From contig CAKSPC010000006.1 of assembly GCA_934481445.1 (NCBI GenBank), positions 1 to 64,000 of the forward strand: DNA of 64,000 bases, in the 5' to 3' direction. Both the position numbers and the translations under genes were made by a program. Shown in pieces: positions 1 to 8,796 of this stretch. The stretch's first letter is position 1; each line of letters opens with the position of its first letter. The notes below the pieces were generated by a model, which did no database searches, was not told the origin of the DNA, and was given only the letters and a program-made list of their open reading frames with translations. This stretch comes from an uncultured Oscillospiraceae bacterium (GTDB taxonomy: Bacteria > Bacillota > Clostridia > Oscillospirales > Ruminococcaceae).

Positions 1-239
1 CCACCAACGGTGCTCCACTCGCATTTGTGCGAAAAGAAATTTATTAAATCGTTTAAACCAACAACGCGGAGCGTATTAATTATATTCCCAGCAGTGAGCG
101 TAAACAAATTTGCAATTAAAAAGCACCCTGGCGGGGCTGCCGCCCCTCTTCACTGGCGTTCAGAGGGAACGCCATCCCCGCGGCGCCTTGACGGCGCCGA
201 TGCTTGGCGAAAGCACCACATTACCCGTATATAAATCAA
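1..239. other. Left-edge noncoding region with three short hairpins
   Basis: I see no convincing gene here. Between about 130 and 198 there are three inverted repeats in a row: a GC-rich one near 130-145, TGGCGTT/AACGCCA at 154-160 and 168-174, and GGCGCC/GGCGCC at 182-187 and 193-198. They could be a structured RNA or a repeat remnant, and I cannot assign either. The short reading frames crossing the stretch have no ribosome binding site and no recognisable protein. Confidence 0.35.
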
Positions 240-264
240 CAGCCCCGGCAAAATGCCGAGGCTG
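240..264 (-). terminator. Probable rpmF terminator
   Basis: An 11-bp inverted repeat (240-250 and 254-264, one G-T pair on the RNA) sits 40 bp past the rpmF stop. The tail on the minus strand is TTGATTTATAT, which is T-rich but imperfect. Confidence 0.5.
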
Positions 265-303
265 TCCTCGTAAACAACGTTGTTTAGTTATACAGAAAAA
301 AGA

Positions 304-486
304 TTATGCTTCCTTAGCGATAACAACCTTATCCTTGTAATAACCGCAATTTCCGCAAACTCTGTGAGCGAGCTTGAGCTCACCGCACTGCTTGCAGCGT
401 GAGAAAGCAGGTGCGGATAACTTCCATACCTGTGAACGTCTTTTATCACGTCTTGCGCGAGATACTTTTCTCTTCGGAACTGCCAT
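304..486 (-). CDS. rpmF: 50S ribosomal protein L32
   Basis: This 60-residue protein is ribosomal protein L32, a small component of the large ribosomal subunit. It starts with the conserved MAVPKRKVS and carries four cysteines (C31, C34, C44, C47) spaced as a zinc ribbon, so it is the zinc-binding form. I chose the ATG at 484-486 because a GAGGGGGG ribosome binding site lies just upstream and the family begins there; the longer open frame adds 34 unrelated residues. It has its own near-consensus promoter and a probable terminator, so it can be transcribed separately from the P-loop gene upstream. Confidence 0.97.
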   Translation of the reverse strand: MAVPKRKVSRARRDKRRSQVWKLSAPAFSRCKQCGELKLAHRVCGNCGYYKDKVVIAKEA

Positions 487-559
487 TATTGCACCCCCCT
501 CAATGTGGAATATTTCTTTAAGAACCCGCTCGTCGGATTCTTTTATAGGCACGCTTAGT

Positions 560-588
560 ATTATACCACACAAAAAGGGGTTTGTCAA
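560..588 (-). promoter_or_regulatory. Sigma-A promoter of rpmF
   Basis: On the minus strand TTGACA (583-588) and TATAAT (560-565) are separated by exactly 17 bp, about 75 bp before the rpmF start. Confidence 0.85.
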
Positions 589-603
589 GCGTTTTCCTTT
601 AAA

Positions 604-1008
604 TTAAACGATAAATTTTTTCATATTGTCGGAAAGTTCGGAATTATCCGCAGAAATTGTGCAGGTAATTGTTGTATCCGCCGAAATCTTGTCCAGCTTC
701 TCGAACATTTCGCCGACCTTTGCGTAATCTCTGCCGACGATCTTGAGGGTTGCGTCAACGAAGATGTCCGTGCAGTCGTGGTCAGAGGACAGGATGCCTG
801 CTACGAAACCGTAGAAAGCGTCAATGCCTTCGATAGCGTAGTCCTCGATGTTGATAAGGCGAACCTTATATGTGATGTCTGTGTTGAGGGAGCTGCCCTT
901 CTGGATGGCGGTTACGTTGCCCTTGGAATTCTTCTCTGCCTCGTGGATAGCGTCGATGAGTATCTTGGTCTTGCCTGTACCCTTCTTACCTGTAATGAGC
1001 TTGATCAT
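604..1008 (-). CDS. Small P-loop ATP-binding protein, function unknown
   Basis: The protein is 134 residues long. Residues 7-14 (GKKGTGKT) form a classic Walker A nucleotide-binding loop directly at the N terminus. The rest looks like one small alpha/beta domain (predicted strands near residues 33-38, 48-54, 82-88 and 114-120). No clear Walker B, sensor or transmembrane segment is visible. The start at 1006-1008 has a GGAGG ribosome binding site 8 nt upstream. It lies 75 bp downstream of pgi on the same strand and may be co-transcribed with it. I do not recognise a function; sugar-kinase or partner roles would be guesses. Confidence 0.8.
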   Translation of the reverse strand: MIKLITGKKGTGKTKILIDAIHEAEKNSKGNVTAIQKGSSLNTDITYKVRLINIEDYAIEGIDAFYGFVAGILSSDHDCTDIFVDATLKIVGRDYAKVGEMFEKLDKISADTTITCTISADNSELSDNMKKFIV

Positions 1009-1083
1009 AGTGGTGACCTCCGTGTATTTTTGTATAAACGCTTTGCGCGGCGCGGTGTCCGCGCAGAGCGTGGGCTGACTTTA

Positions 1084-2427
1084 TCAGTTGATGCCGAGCT
1101 TAGCCTCAAGCGCCGCCTTTGCGGACTCGTATCCGGGCTTGCCGAGCAGTGCGAACATATTCTTCTTGTAGCTTTCAACGCCGGGCTGGTCGAAGGGGTT
1201 GACTCCGAGCATATAGCCGCTGATAGCGCAAGCCTTTTCGAAGAAGTAGATCATGAAGCCGAGTTCGTATTCGTTGAGCTCGGGAACTTCGAGAACGATG
1301 TTGGGAACGCCGCCCTCTGTGTGGGCGATGACCGTACCCTCGAATGCCTTTCTGTTTACAACGGACATATTCTGGTTGGACAGGAAGTTAAGGCCGTCAA
1401 CGTTTGTGGGATCGTCCTTGAGGAAGAAATCCTTCCGGGGCTTTGCAAACTGAACGACGGTTTCGAACATTACCCTGGAGCCGTCCTGAATGAACTGACC
1501 CATGGAGTGCAGGTCGGTGGAGAAAACGGCGGAGGAGGGGTAGATACCCTTGTTGTCCTTGCCTTCGCTCTCGCCGAAGAGCTGCTTGTACCACTCGTTC
1601 ATCATAGCGAAGCTGGGCTCATAGGAGATGAGCATTTCAACGCTCTTGCCCTTGCGGTAAAGGATGTTGCGGAGCGCTGCGTACTTGTAGCAGTCGTTGT
1701 TGTCAAGGTCGCAGTCAGCGTAAGCTGTTCTTGCGTCGGCGGCGCCCTTCATGAGTGCGTCGACATCGCAGCCTGCGCAGGCGATGGGGAGAAGTCCGAC
1801 GGCGGTAAGAACGGAGAAACGTCCGCCTACGTCGTCCGGAACTACGAATGTTTCGTAGCCCTTCTTGTCGGAGAGCTCCTTGAGGGTGCCCTTAGCCTTG
1901 TCCGTTGTGGCGTAAATTCTGCCCTTTGCGCCCTCTTCGCCATACTTTTCTACCAGCATATCGCGGAATACTCTGAACGCGAGCGCGGGCTCGGTGGTGG
2001 TTCCGGACTTGGAGATGATGTTTACGGAAAAATCCTTGCCGTCAACGAGGGAAACGACCTCGCTGAGGTAGGTGGGGCTGATGGAGTTGCCGATGAAGTA
2101 TATCTCGGGAGTATCCTTCTTGAGGGAGTTATAAAGAGAGGATTTGATAGCTTCTATAACAGCTCTCGCGCCGAGGTAGGAACCGCCGATGCCGATAACG
2201 ATAAGAACGTCGCTGTCGGACTTTACCTTAGCGGCAGCCGCCTTGATCCTTGCAAATTCTTCCTTGTCGTAGTCAACGGGGAGGTCTATCCAGCCGAGGA
2301 AGTCGCTTCCGGGACCGTTCTTTGCTGCGAGGGTGTCGTGCGCCGCCTTTACTGCGGGGGCGACAGCGGCCAGCTCATGATCCTTTACGAAACTTTTAAG
2401 GTATTTGTCATCAAGTCTGATGCTCAT
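1084..2427 (-). CDS. pgi: Glucose-6-phosphate isomerase
   Basis: This cytoplasmic enzyme interconverts glucose 6-phosphate and fructose 6-phosphate in glycolysis and gluconeogenesis. The 447-residue length matches the Firmicutes type. Visible signatures are the glycine-rich [13 protein letters not shown] segment, the phosphate-binding [11 protein letters not shown] loop and the [11 protein letters not shown] segment. A Shine-Dalgarno sequence (AAAGGAG) precedes the ATG at 2425-2427, and a TTGAAA-17-TATAAT promoter lies about 75 bp upstream. The small P-loop gene follows it. No truncation or odd residues were noted. Confidence 0.97.
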   Translation of the reverse strand: MSIRLDDKYLKSFVKDHELAAVAPAVKAAHDTLAAKNGPGSDFLGWIDLPVDYDKEEFARIKAAAAKVKSDSDVLIVIGIGGSYLGARAVIEAIKSSLYNSLKKDTPEIYFIGNSISPTYLSEVVSLVDGKDFSVNIISKSGTTTEPALAFRVFRDMLVEKYGEEGAKGRIYATTDKAKGTLKELSDKKGYETFVVPDDVGGRFSVLTAVGLLPIACAGCDVDALMKGAADARTAYADCDLDNNDCYKYAALRNILYRKGKSVEMLISYEPSFAMMNEWYKQLFGESEGKDNKGIYPSSAVFSTDLHSMGQFIQDGSRVMFETVVQFAKPRKDFFLKDDPTNVDGLNFLSNQNMSVVNRKAFEGTVIAHTEGGVPNIVLEVPELNEYELGFMIYFFEKACAISGYMLGVNPFDQPGVESYKKNMFALLGKPGYESAKAALEAKLGIN

Positions 2428-2500
2428 TGTAAAGTTCTCCTTTCAAATGCGCGGGCGGTATCGCCGTCTAAAGATTCATATCGCGCATATCTTTGCTTAT

Positions 2501-2529
2501 ATTATATATTACTTTTAAATTTTTTTCAA
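2501..2529 (-). promoter_or_regulatory. Sigma-A promoter of pgi
   Basis: Minus-strand TTGAAA (2524-2529) and TATAAT (2501-2506) with a 17-bp spacer, upstream of pgi. Confidence 0.8.
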
Positions 2530-2624
2530 GAACTTTTCTGACAAGCTGTATAATTTGGACAGATAATACTAAAACCGCGCCGATTTTATAGCTATTTTGT
2601 ACAATAAGGAATATTGCTTTTTTG

Positions 2625-2655
2625 TTGGACAAACGGTGTTATTATATGGTATAAT
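2625..2655 (+). promoter_or_regulatory. Possible promoter of the zinc-ribbon gene
   Basis: TTGGAC (2625-2630) and TATAAT (2650-2655) are 19 bp apart, longer than ideal. The perfect -10 makes a promoter likely, but the -35 assignment is uncertain. Confidence 0.5.
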
Positions 2656-2719
2656 ATATACAGCGGTACTATTGCACCGTCAGGGTGCAGCGTCATATTT
2701 TGCGATAAAAGGAGTTACG

Positions 2720-3811
2720 ATGGAAGAGATACGAACCGTCACTTATCAGTGCCCGAACTGCAACGCAGCACTCGAATACGACAACGCAAGCGGCACATTC
2801 CGCTGTAAATACTGCGACGGCAGCTTCACCGAGGAGCAGATAAAATCGCTGTTCCGCGAGAATGAGGAAATGCCGCTGGATATCGACGAGCCCGAGCTCA
2901 CTCCCGAACAGCGGGAGGACGAGGATTTCTCGGGGCAGAGCGCGCTCTACACCTGTCCGAACTGCGGCGCGGGCGTTATCTGCGATTCCCTCACCGCCTC
3001 GACGCGGTGCTGCTTCTGCCATACCCCCGTTATACTCTCCGGACGGCTCTCCGGCGAGTATAAGCCGGATATGATAATCCCGTTCTGCACCACGCGGCAG
3101 CTTGCCGAAAGCTCGTTCAGGGAATACATAAAGGGAAAATTCCTGCTGCCCCGGGGGTTCAAAAGCGAGGCGCAGATAAACAACATCTCCGCCATGTACG
3201 TTCCCTACTGGCTGAAAAGCGCCATAACCACCGCGCACCTCAACGCCGAGGGCAGGATAGTTAAAACATGGCGCGTCGGCGATACCCGCTACACCAACAC
3301 GAAAATATTCAACGTCAACCGCGCCGCGGAACTGGCGTTCGTGCGCGTCCCCTGCGACGGCTCAAAGCGTATCGACGATTCCCTCATGGAAAGCATCGAG
3401 CCGTTCAATTACAACGGGCTGAAGCCGTTTTCAATGTCCTATCTGTCGGGCTGCGCCGCCGAAAAGTACGACGTAACTCAGGAAGAGGCCGCCGCGCGCA
3501 TAAATCAGCGTATCCGCGAGGGCGCAGAGGAGACCCTGCGAAAAAGCGTCGAGGGTTATTCCTCCGTCAATGTTATAAACTTCGCGCTGAATTTTGAAAA
3601 ACAGCGGTATATCTACGCGCTGTTCCCCGTGTGGTTTCTGAACTATACATACCGCGGCAAAGACTACGCCTTTGCCATGAACGGTCAGACGGGCGCGATG
3701 TTCGGCTCCCTGCCCGTAAGCCGCATAAAAGCTTTCCTGTTCGGCGCGGGGATATTCCTCGCAGCCACCGCCGTTGCCGCTCTGATAGGAGGTGTCTGCT
3801 TTGCAGTTTAA
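2720..3811 (+). CDS. Double zinc-ribbon protein with C-terminal membrane helix
   Basis: This 363-residue protein belongs to the TFIIB-type zinc-ribbon proteins common in Clostridia. The first ribbon uses C11, C14, C29 and C32; a second has C79, C82 and CC-F-C at 97-100. A long middle region with aromatic and arginine residues follows, and the last 25 residues form one hydrophobic helix, so the body probably faces the cytoplasm. I moved the start to 2720 because AAAAGGAG lies just upstream and the first ribbon begins there. It overlaps the next gene by about 11 bp, suggesting co-translation with the TPM-domain protein. Function is unknown; transcription is not implied by the ribbon name. Confidence 0.85.
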   Translation: MEEIRTVTYQCPNCNAALEYDNASGTFRCKYCDGSFTEEQIKSLFRENEEMPLDIDEPELTPEQREDEDFSGQSALYTCPNCGAGVICDSLTASTRCCFCHTPVILSGRLSGEYKPDMIIPFCTTRQLAESSFREYIKGKFLLPRGFKSEAQINNISAMYVPYWLKSAITTAHLNAEGRIVKTWRVGDTRYTNTKIFNVNRAAELAFVRVPCDGSKRIDDSLMESIEPFNYNGLKPFSMSYLSGCAAEKYDVTQEEAAARINQRIREGAEETLRKSVEGYSSVNVINFALNFEKQRYIYALFPVWFLNYTYRGKDYAFAMNGQTGAMFGSLPVSRIKAFLFGAGIFLAATAVAALIGGVCFAV

Positions 3812-5093
3812 GAGATTTGCAGCCATCATCGCCGCCGCGCTTCTTTTCTGCGGAATGATATCCGTTTCCGCCGCCGCAAAGACCTATTCATGGCTGACCG
3901 ACGATCTCGGGATACTTTCCTCGACGGATTATCTGGACGCCCACGACGCCGTGACCGCCGCCGCGGACCTGTCCGGCATCAGCACCGCCGTTATCATAAC
4001 CGACCTCGGTCAGGACGACGATAATACTTCCCGCAGAAGCTATGCCGAGGATTATTATAACAGACACTTTGCCTCGTCGGATGGTGCGGTTATCCTCATT
4101 GTGGATATCGACCCCGATACGCTGCTCGATTACCTCTACATATATCTTCAGGGCAGCGCATACGACCTCTATGACAGCCATATCCGCGATGTGTATTCCG
4201 ATATGTCCGCCGCCATTGACGCGGGCGGAGTTGGCAGCGGTATCGTCGCATTCGCGGACGGTCTGTACGCCATCGCAGACGGTTCATACGGCGGCAGTAA
4301 TAATACCTCGGCTGCCCCTGCATTCAAGGGCGTGCTTTCCGACCTCGAGGGGAAATTCACCTCCGCGCAGATAAGCGAGCTTACTGAACTGCTCACCGAT
4401 ACCGCAAACGATATCGAATGCAATGTCGGTGTTGTACTGACAGACGACCTCTGCGGCAAAAGCGACCGCGCCTATGCCGACGCCTTTCTCGACAGCACAT
4501 TCGGGGCAGGCAGCAGCGCCGTGGTGCTTCTCTACAACGACGACCGCTCCAACATGAACTACACCGACTGGATATCCGCCAACGGCCGCGGCACCGACCT
4601 TTACGGAAACCGCACCGACGATATCTTCGACTACGCCGTGTACGCAGGCTCCCTCGGCGTCAAAAAGGACGTCTATCCCGCTTCGGACTACTACGAATCC
4701 ATACAGAATTTCTGCCGATATCTTTCAAACCACAAAACGGCGGATTATAACGACAGCTACGTCACCGATTTCAACATACATCTTGATACCGATGATATCA
4801 TGAGCTTCATATATTTCCTGTTTGTCCCCGCGGTGATAGGTATTATCATCTCGATAACCGTCACAACAAAGGTGTGCAGAAGCTACACAAGGAAAAAGCC
4901 CGTCAGCGCCGCGGCGTACCTCAGCTGCGAAAGAACGCGGTACCTTAACCGCACCGATGTTTTCGTCCGCGAATACACCACCCATGTCCGCATAAGTTCT
5001 TCTTCCTCCGGCAGGCACGGCGGAAGCGGCCACAGAAGCGGCGGCGGTGGTCATCACAGCGGAAGAAGCGGCGGCGGCGGACGCAGAAGATAA
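3801..5093 (+). CDS. TPM-domain membrane protein with Gly/His/Arg-rich tail
   Basis: The protein is about 430 residues. An N-terminal signal peptide (roughly residues 1-25) is followed by a TPM-type domain that starts at the conserved VTDDLGILS-like segment (here LTDDLGILSS). A second, weaker TPM-like copy spans about residues 180-320. A transmembrane helix near 333-358 and a short cytoplasmic part end in a tail made almost only of glycine, serine, histidine and arginine. The start is probably the TTG at 3801 (AGGAGG 8 nt upstream) rather than the GTG at 3792, which lies inside the ribosome binding site. TPM proteins act in membrane or photosystem quality control elsewhere; the role here is unknown. 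Confidence 0.82.
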   Translation: MQFKRFAAIIAAALLFCGMISVSAAAKTYSWLTDDLGILSSTDYLDAHDAVTAAADLSGISTAVIITDLGQDDDNTSRRSYAEDYYNRHFASSDGAVILIVDIDPDTLLDYLYIYLQGSAYDLYDSHIRDVYSDMSAAIDAGGVGSGIVAFADGLYAIADGSYGGSNNTSAAPAFKGVLSDLEGKFTSAQISELTELLTDTANDIECNVGVVLTDDLCGKSDRAYADAFLDSTFGAGSSAVVLLYNDDRSNMNYTDWISANGRGTDLYGNRTDDIFDYAVYAGSLGVKKDVYPASDYYESIQNFCRYLSNHKTADYNDSYVTDFNIHLDTDDIMSFIYFLFVPAVIGIIISITVTTKVCRSYTRKKPVSAAAYLSCERTRYLNRTDVFVREYTTHVRISSSSSGRHGGSGHRSGGGGHHSGRSGGGGRRR

Positions 5094-5173
5094 TTTTACC
5101 GTTTGTATATTACTCTGATATTATACAGGCAGTATCACACAGAAACAGCAATTCAAATTACGGAGAGTATAAA

Positions 5174-5608
5174 ATGAAGATAGTTATACAAAGAGTGACC
5201 CGTGCGAGCGTATCCGTCGACGGGGAAATCAGAGGGCAGATAGGAAACGGATTTCTTGTGCTGCTTGGCGTCGGCGCGGAGGACACCGAAGCGGAATGCG
5301 AGCGCCTTTCCGCGAAGCTTATAAATCTGCGTATTTTCTCCGACAGCGATGGAAAGACAAATCTGTCCCTGCGGGACGTGGGCGGCGGGCTGCTGATAAT
5401 CTCGCAGTTCACGCTGTACGCCGACTGCCGCAAGGGAAACCGCCCGAATTTCCTCATGGCAAAGGAGCCGAAGGAAGCCGAGCGGCTGTATGAATATTTC
5501 GCCGAGCTTTGCCGCCGCGAAATACCCGTGGTTCAGACGGGCGTTTTCGGCGCGGATATGAAGGTCGACCTGCTGAATGACGGCCCATTTACGATAATTC
5601 TGGAGTAA
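5174..5608 (+). CDS. dtd: D-aminoacyl-tRNA deacylase
   Basis: DTD hydrolyses D-amino acids wrongly attached to tRNA, protecting translation. At 144 residues it has the normal family length. The catalytic SQFT motif is at residues 77-80 and the Gly-Pro motif (G137-P138, in NDGPFT) that enforces chirality is present at the C terminus; the usual NGP is NDGP here. It begins MKIVIQRV like most family members. It is 5 bp upstream of the cysteine desulfurase gene and likely shares its transcript. Confidence 0.96.
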   Translation: MKIVIQRVTRASVSVDGEIRGQIGNGFLVLLGVGAEDTEAECERLSAKLINLRIFSDSDGKTNLSLRDVGGGLLIISQFTLYADCRKGNRPNFLMAKEPKEAERLYEYFAELCRREIPVVQTGVFGADMKVDLLNDGPFTIILE

Positions 5609-5612
5609 CCGC

Positions 5613-6746
5613 ATGATATACTTGGACAATGCCGCGACGGCGCGCCCCGACCCGCGTGCGGTCGCGGCGGCAATGCCGTTTATAACCGGGGGCGGAAATC
5701 CCGCCGCCGCACATTCGCAGGGGCGGAAAGCCGCCCTTGCGGTCATCCGCGCGCGGGAGCAGTGCGCCGCGGCATTCGGCGCGGAGCCGAGCGAGATATA
5801 TTTCACCGGCGGCGGCACCGAAAGCGACAACTGGGCGATTTTTTCCACCCTCGCCGCCACGGGAAAGCGGCGCATAATAACCACCGCAATAGAACACCCC
5901 GCGATACTCAACTCCTGCCGCGAAGCGGAAAAGCGCGGCGCGGAGGTGATATATCTCCCCCCCGATGAATACGGCAGGATATCTCCAAAGCAGGTGGAGC
6001 AGGCTCTCACCCCCGAAACCGCGCTGGTTTCCGTTATGGCGGCAAACAACGAAGTAGGGACATTGCAGCCCATCGCGGAGATAGGCGAGCTGTGCCGCCG
6101 CGCGGGAGTGCTGTTCCACACTGACGCGGTGCAGGCGGCGGGAAATATCCCGCTGGATATGCGGGAAATACGGGCGGATATGATGTCCGTTTCCGCGCAC
6201 AAGGTCGGCGGGCTGTGCGGCTGCGGGCTGCTTTATGTAAGGAAAGGCACGCCGCTGCACCCGCTTATTTTCGGCGGGGGGCAGCAGCACGGAATGCGCT
6301 CCGGCACGGAAAACACCGCCGCCATCGCGGCTTTCGGAGAGGCGCTCGAAATTATCTGCGGCGATATCCCCGCGCGGCAGAAACGCATATCCGCCCTGCG
6401 GGATGCGCTTATCGAAAGGCTGTCGGATATCCCCCGCTCCCGCCTTAACGGAAGCAGGACTGACCGCCTGTGCGGCAACGTGAATTTCTCATTCGACGGA
6501 ACAGAGGGCGAAGCGCTGGTGCTCGACCTTGACCTTGCGGGGGTGTGCGCTTCCTCCGCCTCCGCCTGCGCAAGCGGCAGCGGAGAGCCGTCGCACGTCC
6601 TGCGGGCGATGGGCGTTGAGGATAAATGGCTGACGGGCCCGCTGCGGCTCAGCCTTTCCGACAAAAACACCCCCGAGGAGATCGAAACCGCCGCGCGTAT
6701 AGTACGCGAATGCGTCGGACGTCTGCGCGGCCTTACAGGAAGGTAA
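5613..6746 (+). CDS. Cysteine desulfurase (NifS/IscS family)
   Basis: This PLP enzyme removes sulfur from cysteine for iron-sulfur cluster or thiolated-RNA synthesis. It is 377 residues long and begins with MIYLDNAATA. The PLP lysine is K197 in SAHK, the pyridine-stacking histidine is H95 in EHPA, and the catalytic cysteine is C319 in SACASGSGEPSH, the loop type found in NifS/IscS rather than SufS. It sits in a tight run between dtd and a DUF3810 gene. No iscU or thiI neighbour is visible, so which pathway it feeds cannot be told from context. Confidence 0.95.
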   Translation: MIYLDNAATARPDPRAVAAAMPFITGGGNPAAAHSQGRKAALAVIRAREQCAAAFGAEPSEIYFTGGGTESDNWAIFSTLAATGKRRIITTAIEHPAILNSCREAEKRGAEVIYLPPDEYGRISPKQVEQALTPETALVSVMAANNEVGTLQPIAEIGELCRRAGVLFHTDAVQAAGNIPLDMREIRADMMSVSAHKVGGLCGCGLLYVRKGTPLHPLIFGGGQQHGMRSGTENTAAIAAFGEALEIICGDIPARQKRISALRDALIERLSDIPRSRLNGSRTDRLCGNVNFSFDGTEGEALVLDLDLAGVCASSASACASGSGEPSHVLRAMGVEDKWLTGPLRLSLSDKNTPEEIETAARIVRECVGRLRGLTGR

Positions 6747-6749
6747 AGT

Positions 6750-7832
6750 ATGAAGAAGTTTTTTAAGGCGGCATGGATCTTCCTGCCGCTGCTGCTTGCG
6801 GCGGCGATGTATTTCATCCTGCCGTATTTCCCCGGATTTACGGAATATGTGTTCTCCCGCGGGCTTTTCCGGGTGATAACCGTGCCGCTGGGATTTATAA
6901 CGAGCATTATTCCCATCTCGCTTACGGAACTGCTGGTGGTGCTTGCGGCGCCGCTGGTAATTTTCCTTGTCGTGCTGTTTATTGTAAGGATGAAGAAATC
7001 CTTCCGCAAGGGCAGGACTGCGCTTAAAGCGGGACGCGGCACGGTATGCTTCGTAAGCTTCGCCTGCCTTATGTACATGATATGCCACGGCGCGAATTAC
7101 TATCGCCTGCCGCTGGAGCAGCTCATGGGACTGGACACATCAAAAAAGACCGCGGAGCAGCTTCTCGACGTCTGCATTACCCTCGCGGAGGGCGCAGCGG
7201 AGGCCCGTGCAGAGCTTGAAACGGACGAAAACGGGAACGTGGTGTTTTCCGAGAGCATTTTTACGGAGCTGACCCGCGCGGGCAGCGGCTACGACGCGCT
7301 TACGGATGAATATCCGTTCCTGTGGGGCGCGGTATGGCGGCAGAAGCCCGTCATGCTGTCGGAAGCGTGGTCGTACACGGGGATAAATGGAATGTATTTC
7401 CCGTTCTTTGCGGAATGCAATGTAAACACCGCCCAGCCCGATTTTTCGATACCGTTCACCGCCGCGCACGAAAGCGCGCACTCCCGCGGCACGGCATTCG
7501 AGAATGAATGCAACTTCCTCGCTTTTCTTTCCTGCATAAACAGCGAGTACCCCGAATATCGCTACTCGGGATATATGGAAGCGTATAAATACTGTGCCAA
7601 CGCGCTTTGCGCCTATGACGAGGACTTGTGGGCGCAGGCGGCGGCTCACTGCACAGAAGGTATGGTCGCGGATTTTACCGCGGAGAATACATACATAAAC
7701 TCGCACAAGGGCGCGGTGAAGGATGTTTCGCACGCGGTCAATGACGGGTTTATAAAGGCGCAGGGCGTGTCGGACGGTGCGCTGAGTTACGACCGCGTTA
7801 CGGAGCTGATACTTGCGTATTATGCAGAGTGA
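6750..7832 (+). CDS. DUF3810 family membrane protein, putative metallopeptidase
   Basis: The protein has 360 residues with three predicted membrane helices (about 8-28, 56-80 and 97-116), then a large domain. That domain contains H240-E-S-A-H244 followed by E252 in a glutamate-containing helix, the zinc-binding pattern of gluzincin-type peptidases, and many conserved aromatic residues (AWSYTGINGMYFP). This matches DUF3810. Proteolysis is inferred from the motif; no substrate is known. The ATG lies 3 bp after the desulfurase stop, so the two are in one operon. Confidence 0.88.
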   Translation: MKKFFKAAWIFLPLLLAAAMYFILPYFPGFTEYVFSRGLFRVITVPLGFITSIIPISLTELLVVLAAPLVIFLVVLFIVRMKKSFRKGRTALKAGRGTVCFVSFACLMYMICHGANYYRLPLEQLMGLDTSKKTAEQLLDVCITLAEGAAEARAELETDENGNVVFSESIFTELTRAGSGYDALTDEYPFLWGAVWRQKPVMLSEAWSYTGINGMYFPFFAECNVNTAQPDFSIPFTAAHESAHSRGTAFENECNFLAFLSCINSEYPEYRYSGYMEAYKYCANALCAYDEDLWAQAAAHCTEGMVADFTAENTYINSHKGAVKDVSHAVNDGFIKAQGVSDGALSYDRVTELILAYYAE

Positions 7833-7861
7833 TCTCCTTCAGGCGGGACGGTTTTTTCTCC

Positions 7862-7879
7862 AAACAGTCCACCGGACTT
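7862..7879. repeat. Truncated copy of the ACAGTCC-ACC-GGACTGT hairpin
   Basis: AAACAGTCCACCGGACT matches the hairpin found intact at 18499-18525 and, with inverted or varied loops, at 37782-37808 and 55438-55462. Here the right arm is cut off after GGACT. The imperfect repeats and MITE that follow probably disrupted it. Confidence 0.5.
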
Positions 7880-7913
7880 AAGGCAGCACCGGTATCGCCT
7901 TAGCGAAATCTTA

Positions 7914-8086
7914 GGCAACACCGCACAAAGATTGTGCGTGTATTGCGCAGTCAGATTTTTCGTCAGATTGTACAATGAGGACGACGCAAGGCTGACGCCT
8001 TGCTAGGACGAATTGTGCAAGATGACGGAAAAGATGCAAGCAAGACACGTGCAAAATCCAATAAATGGTCTTTGTGCGGTGTTGCC
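7914..8086. mobile_element. 173-bp MITE-like element
   Basis: The ends are a perfect 18-bp inverted repeat (7914-7931 and 8069-8086, GGCAACACCGCACAAAGA and its complement). The 4-bp sequence CTTA flanks both sides (7910-7913, 8087-8090) as a target duplication. Inside, segments near 7951-7975 and 8009-8033 are imperfect inverted copies, and a central hairpin GCAAGGC-TGAC-GCCTTGC lies near 7986-8003, so the element folds into one long stem. It encodes no protein, so a transposase would have to act in trans. A looser pair, GGCAGCACCGG (7882-7892) and its near complement at 8151-8161, encloses it and may be an older element. Confidence 0.8.
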
Positions 8087-8168
8087 CTTAATACCGAACC
8101 GTGTAAACGCCGATAATACCCACAGAAAGCGAGCTGCGTCGGAGCGCTCTCCGGTGTTGCCCCGGGCT

Positions 8169-8525
8169 TTACTTCACATCCACCACGTCAGGCCCCAGCA
8201 GGCTTTTCACAAGCTCCATATCGTCCCGCACGCGGAAATAGCGCTTCGCGGGGATGCCCTTTCGTTTGTATTCGATAAGCCCCGCTTCGATCAGCTTTTT
8301 TATAGCGGCGCTCTGACACCGCGCGGAAAGGGTCGTGCTTTCCTCCAGGTCATCGGCGGTGGAATAGAAAAAACCATCATTGTCCAGCATATGATTCTGC
8401 CGGTAAAACACCTGCTTCGATATCAGCGCGGAATACACTATCGCGGCGTTTATCCCTAGAATATGCGCAAGCGGACGGCACATATATATCGTGTTGCGGC
8501 GGTTTATAAGCTGCAGTATGTCCAT
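8169..8525 (-). CDS. Winged-helix protein resembling replication-initiator N-domains
   Basis: This is a 118-residue protein starting at 8523-8525 behind a CAGGGGGG ribosome binding site. The order of helices, with a segment like PLAHILGINAAIVYSALIS, a TADDLEEST turn, SARCQSAAIKKLIEAGLI and a basic YKRKGIPAKRYFRV wing, is the winged helix seen at the N terminus of plasmid and phage initiators and replisome organisers. Those proteins are usually longer, so this is either a stand-alone DNA-binding regulator or a remnant. It is isolated, next to a MITE, and three iteron-like repeats lie about 270 bp upstream. No phage or plasmid partner gene is present. Confidence 0.65.
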   Translation of the reverse strand: MDILQLINRRNTIYMCRPLAHILGINAAIVYSALISKQVFYRQNHMLDNDGFFYSTADDLEESTTLSARCQSAAIKKLIEAGLIEYKRKGIPAKRYFRVRDDMELVKSLLGPDVVDVK

Positions 8526-8598
8526 GAAAATCCCCCCTGTGCAAAAAGAATAACACGGAGTTAACTGCAAAAAACTGCAAAAATTCTTAAAAAGCCGC

Positions 8599-8692
8599 CG
8601 CTTCTTTCTTCTTTCTTCTTTTTTCTTTTTTCTTTCGTCCGCTTTTGTTTGGCTCTCTTTTGTTTTATTTCTTTTATTTTTTTCTTTTGTTT
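8599..8692 (+). other. Polypyrimidine tract
   Basis: About 95 bp consist almost entirely of C and T on the plus strand, with many TTC and TTTTC units, upstream of the winged-helix gene. Such tracts melt easily or adopt unusual structures. No gene is seen in 8526-9116 apart from this tract and the repeats at 8797-8863. Confidence 0.6.
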
Positions 8693-8796
8693 AATACACA
8701 TGACAAAATGCGAAAACCGGTTTGCATGAAACGCAGGGACAAGCGTGGAATAAACGCGGAATGTTATACGACATTATGCCGTATCTGCGTTGTGAC

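Noticed and set aside
778..2541. 587-codon plus-strand reading frame
   Set aside because: It runs opposite pgi and the P-loop gene, has no ribosome binding site, and has low-complexity Val/Leu/Glu/Gly composition typical of antisense GC-rich frames.
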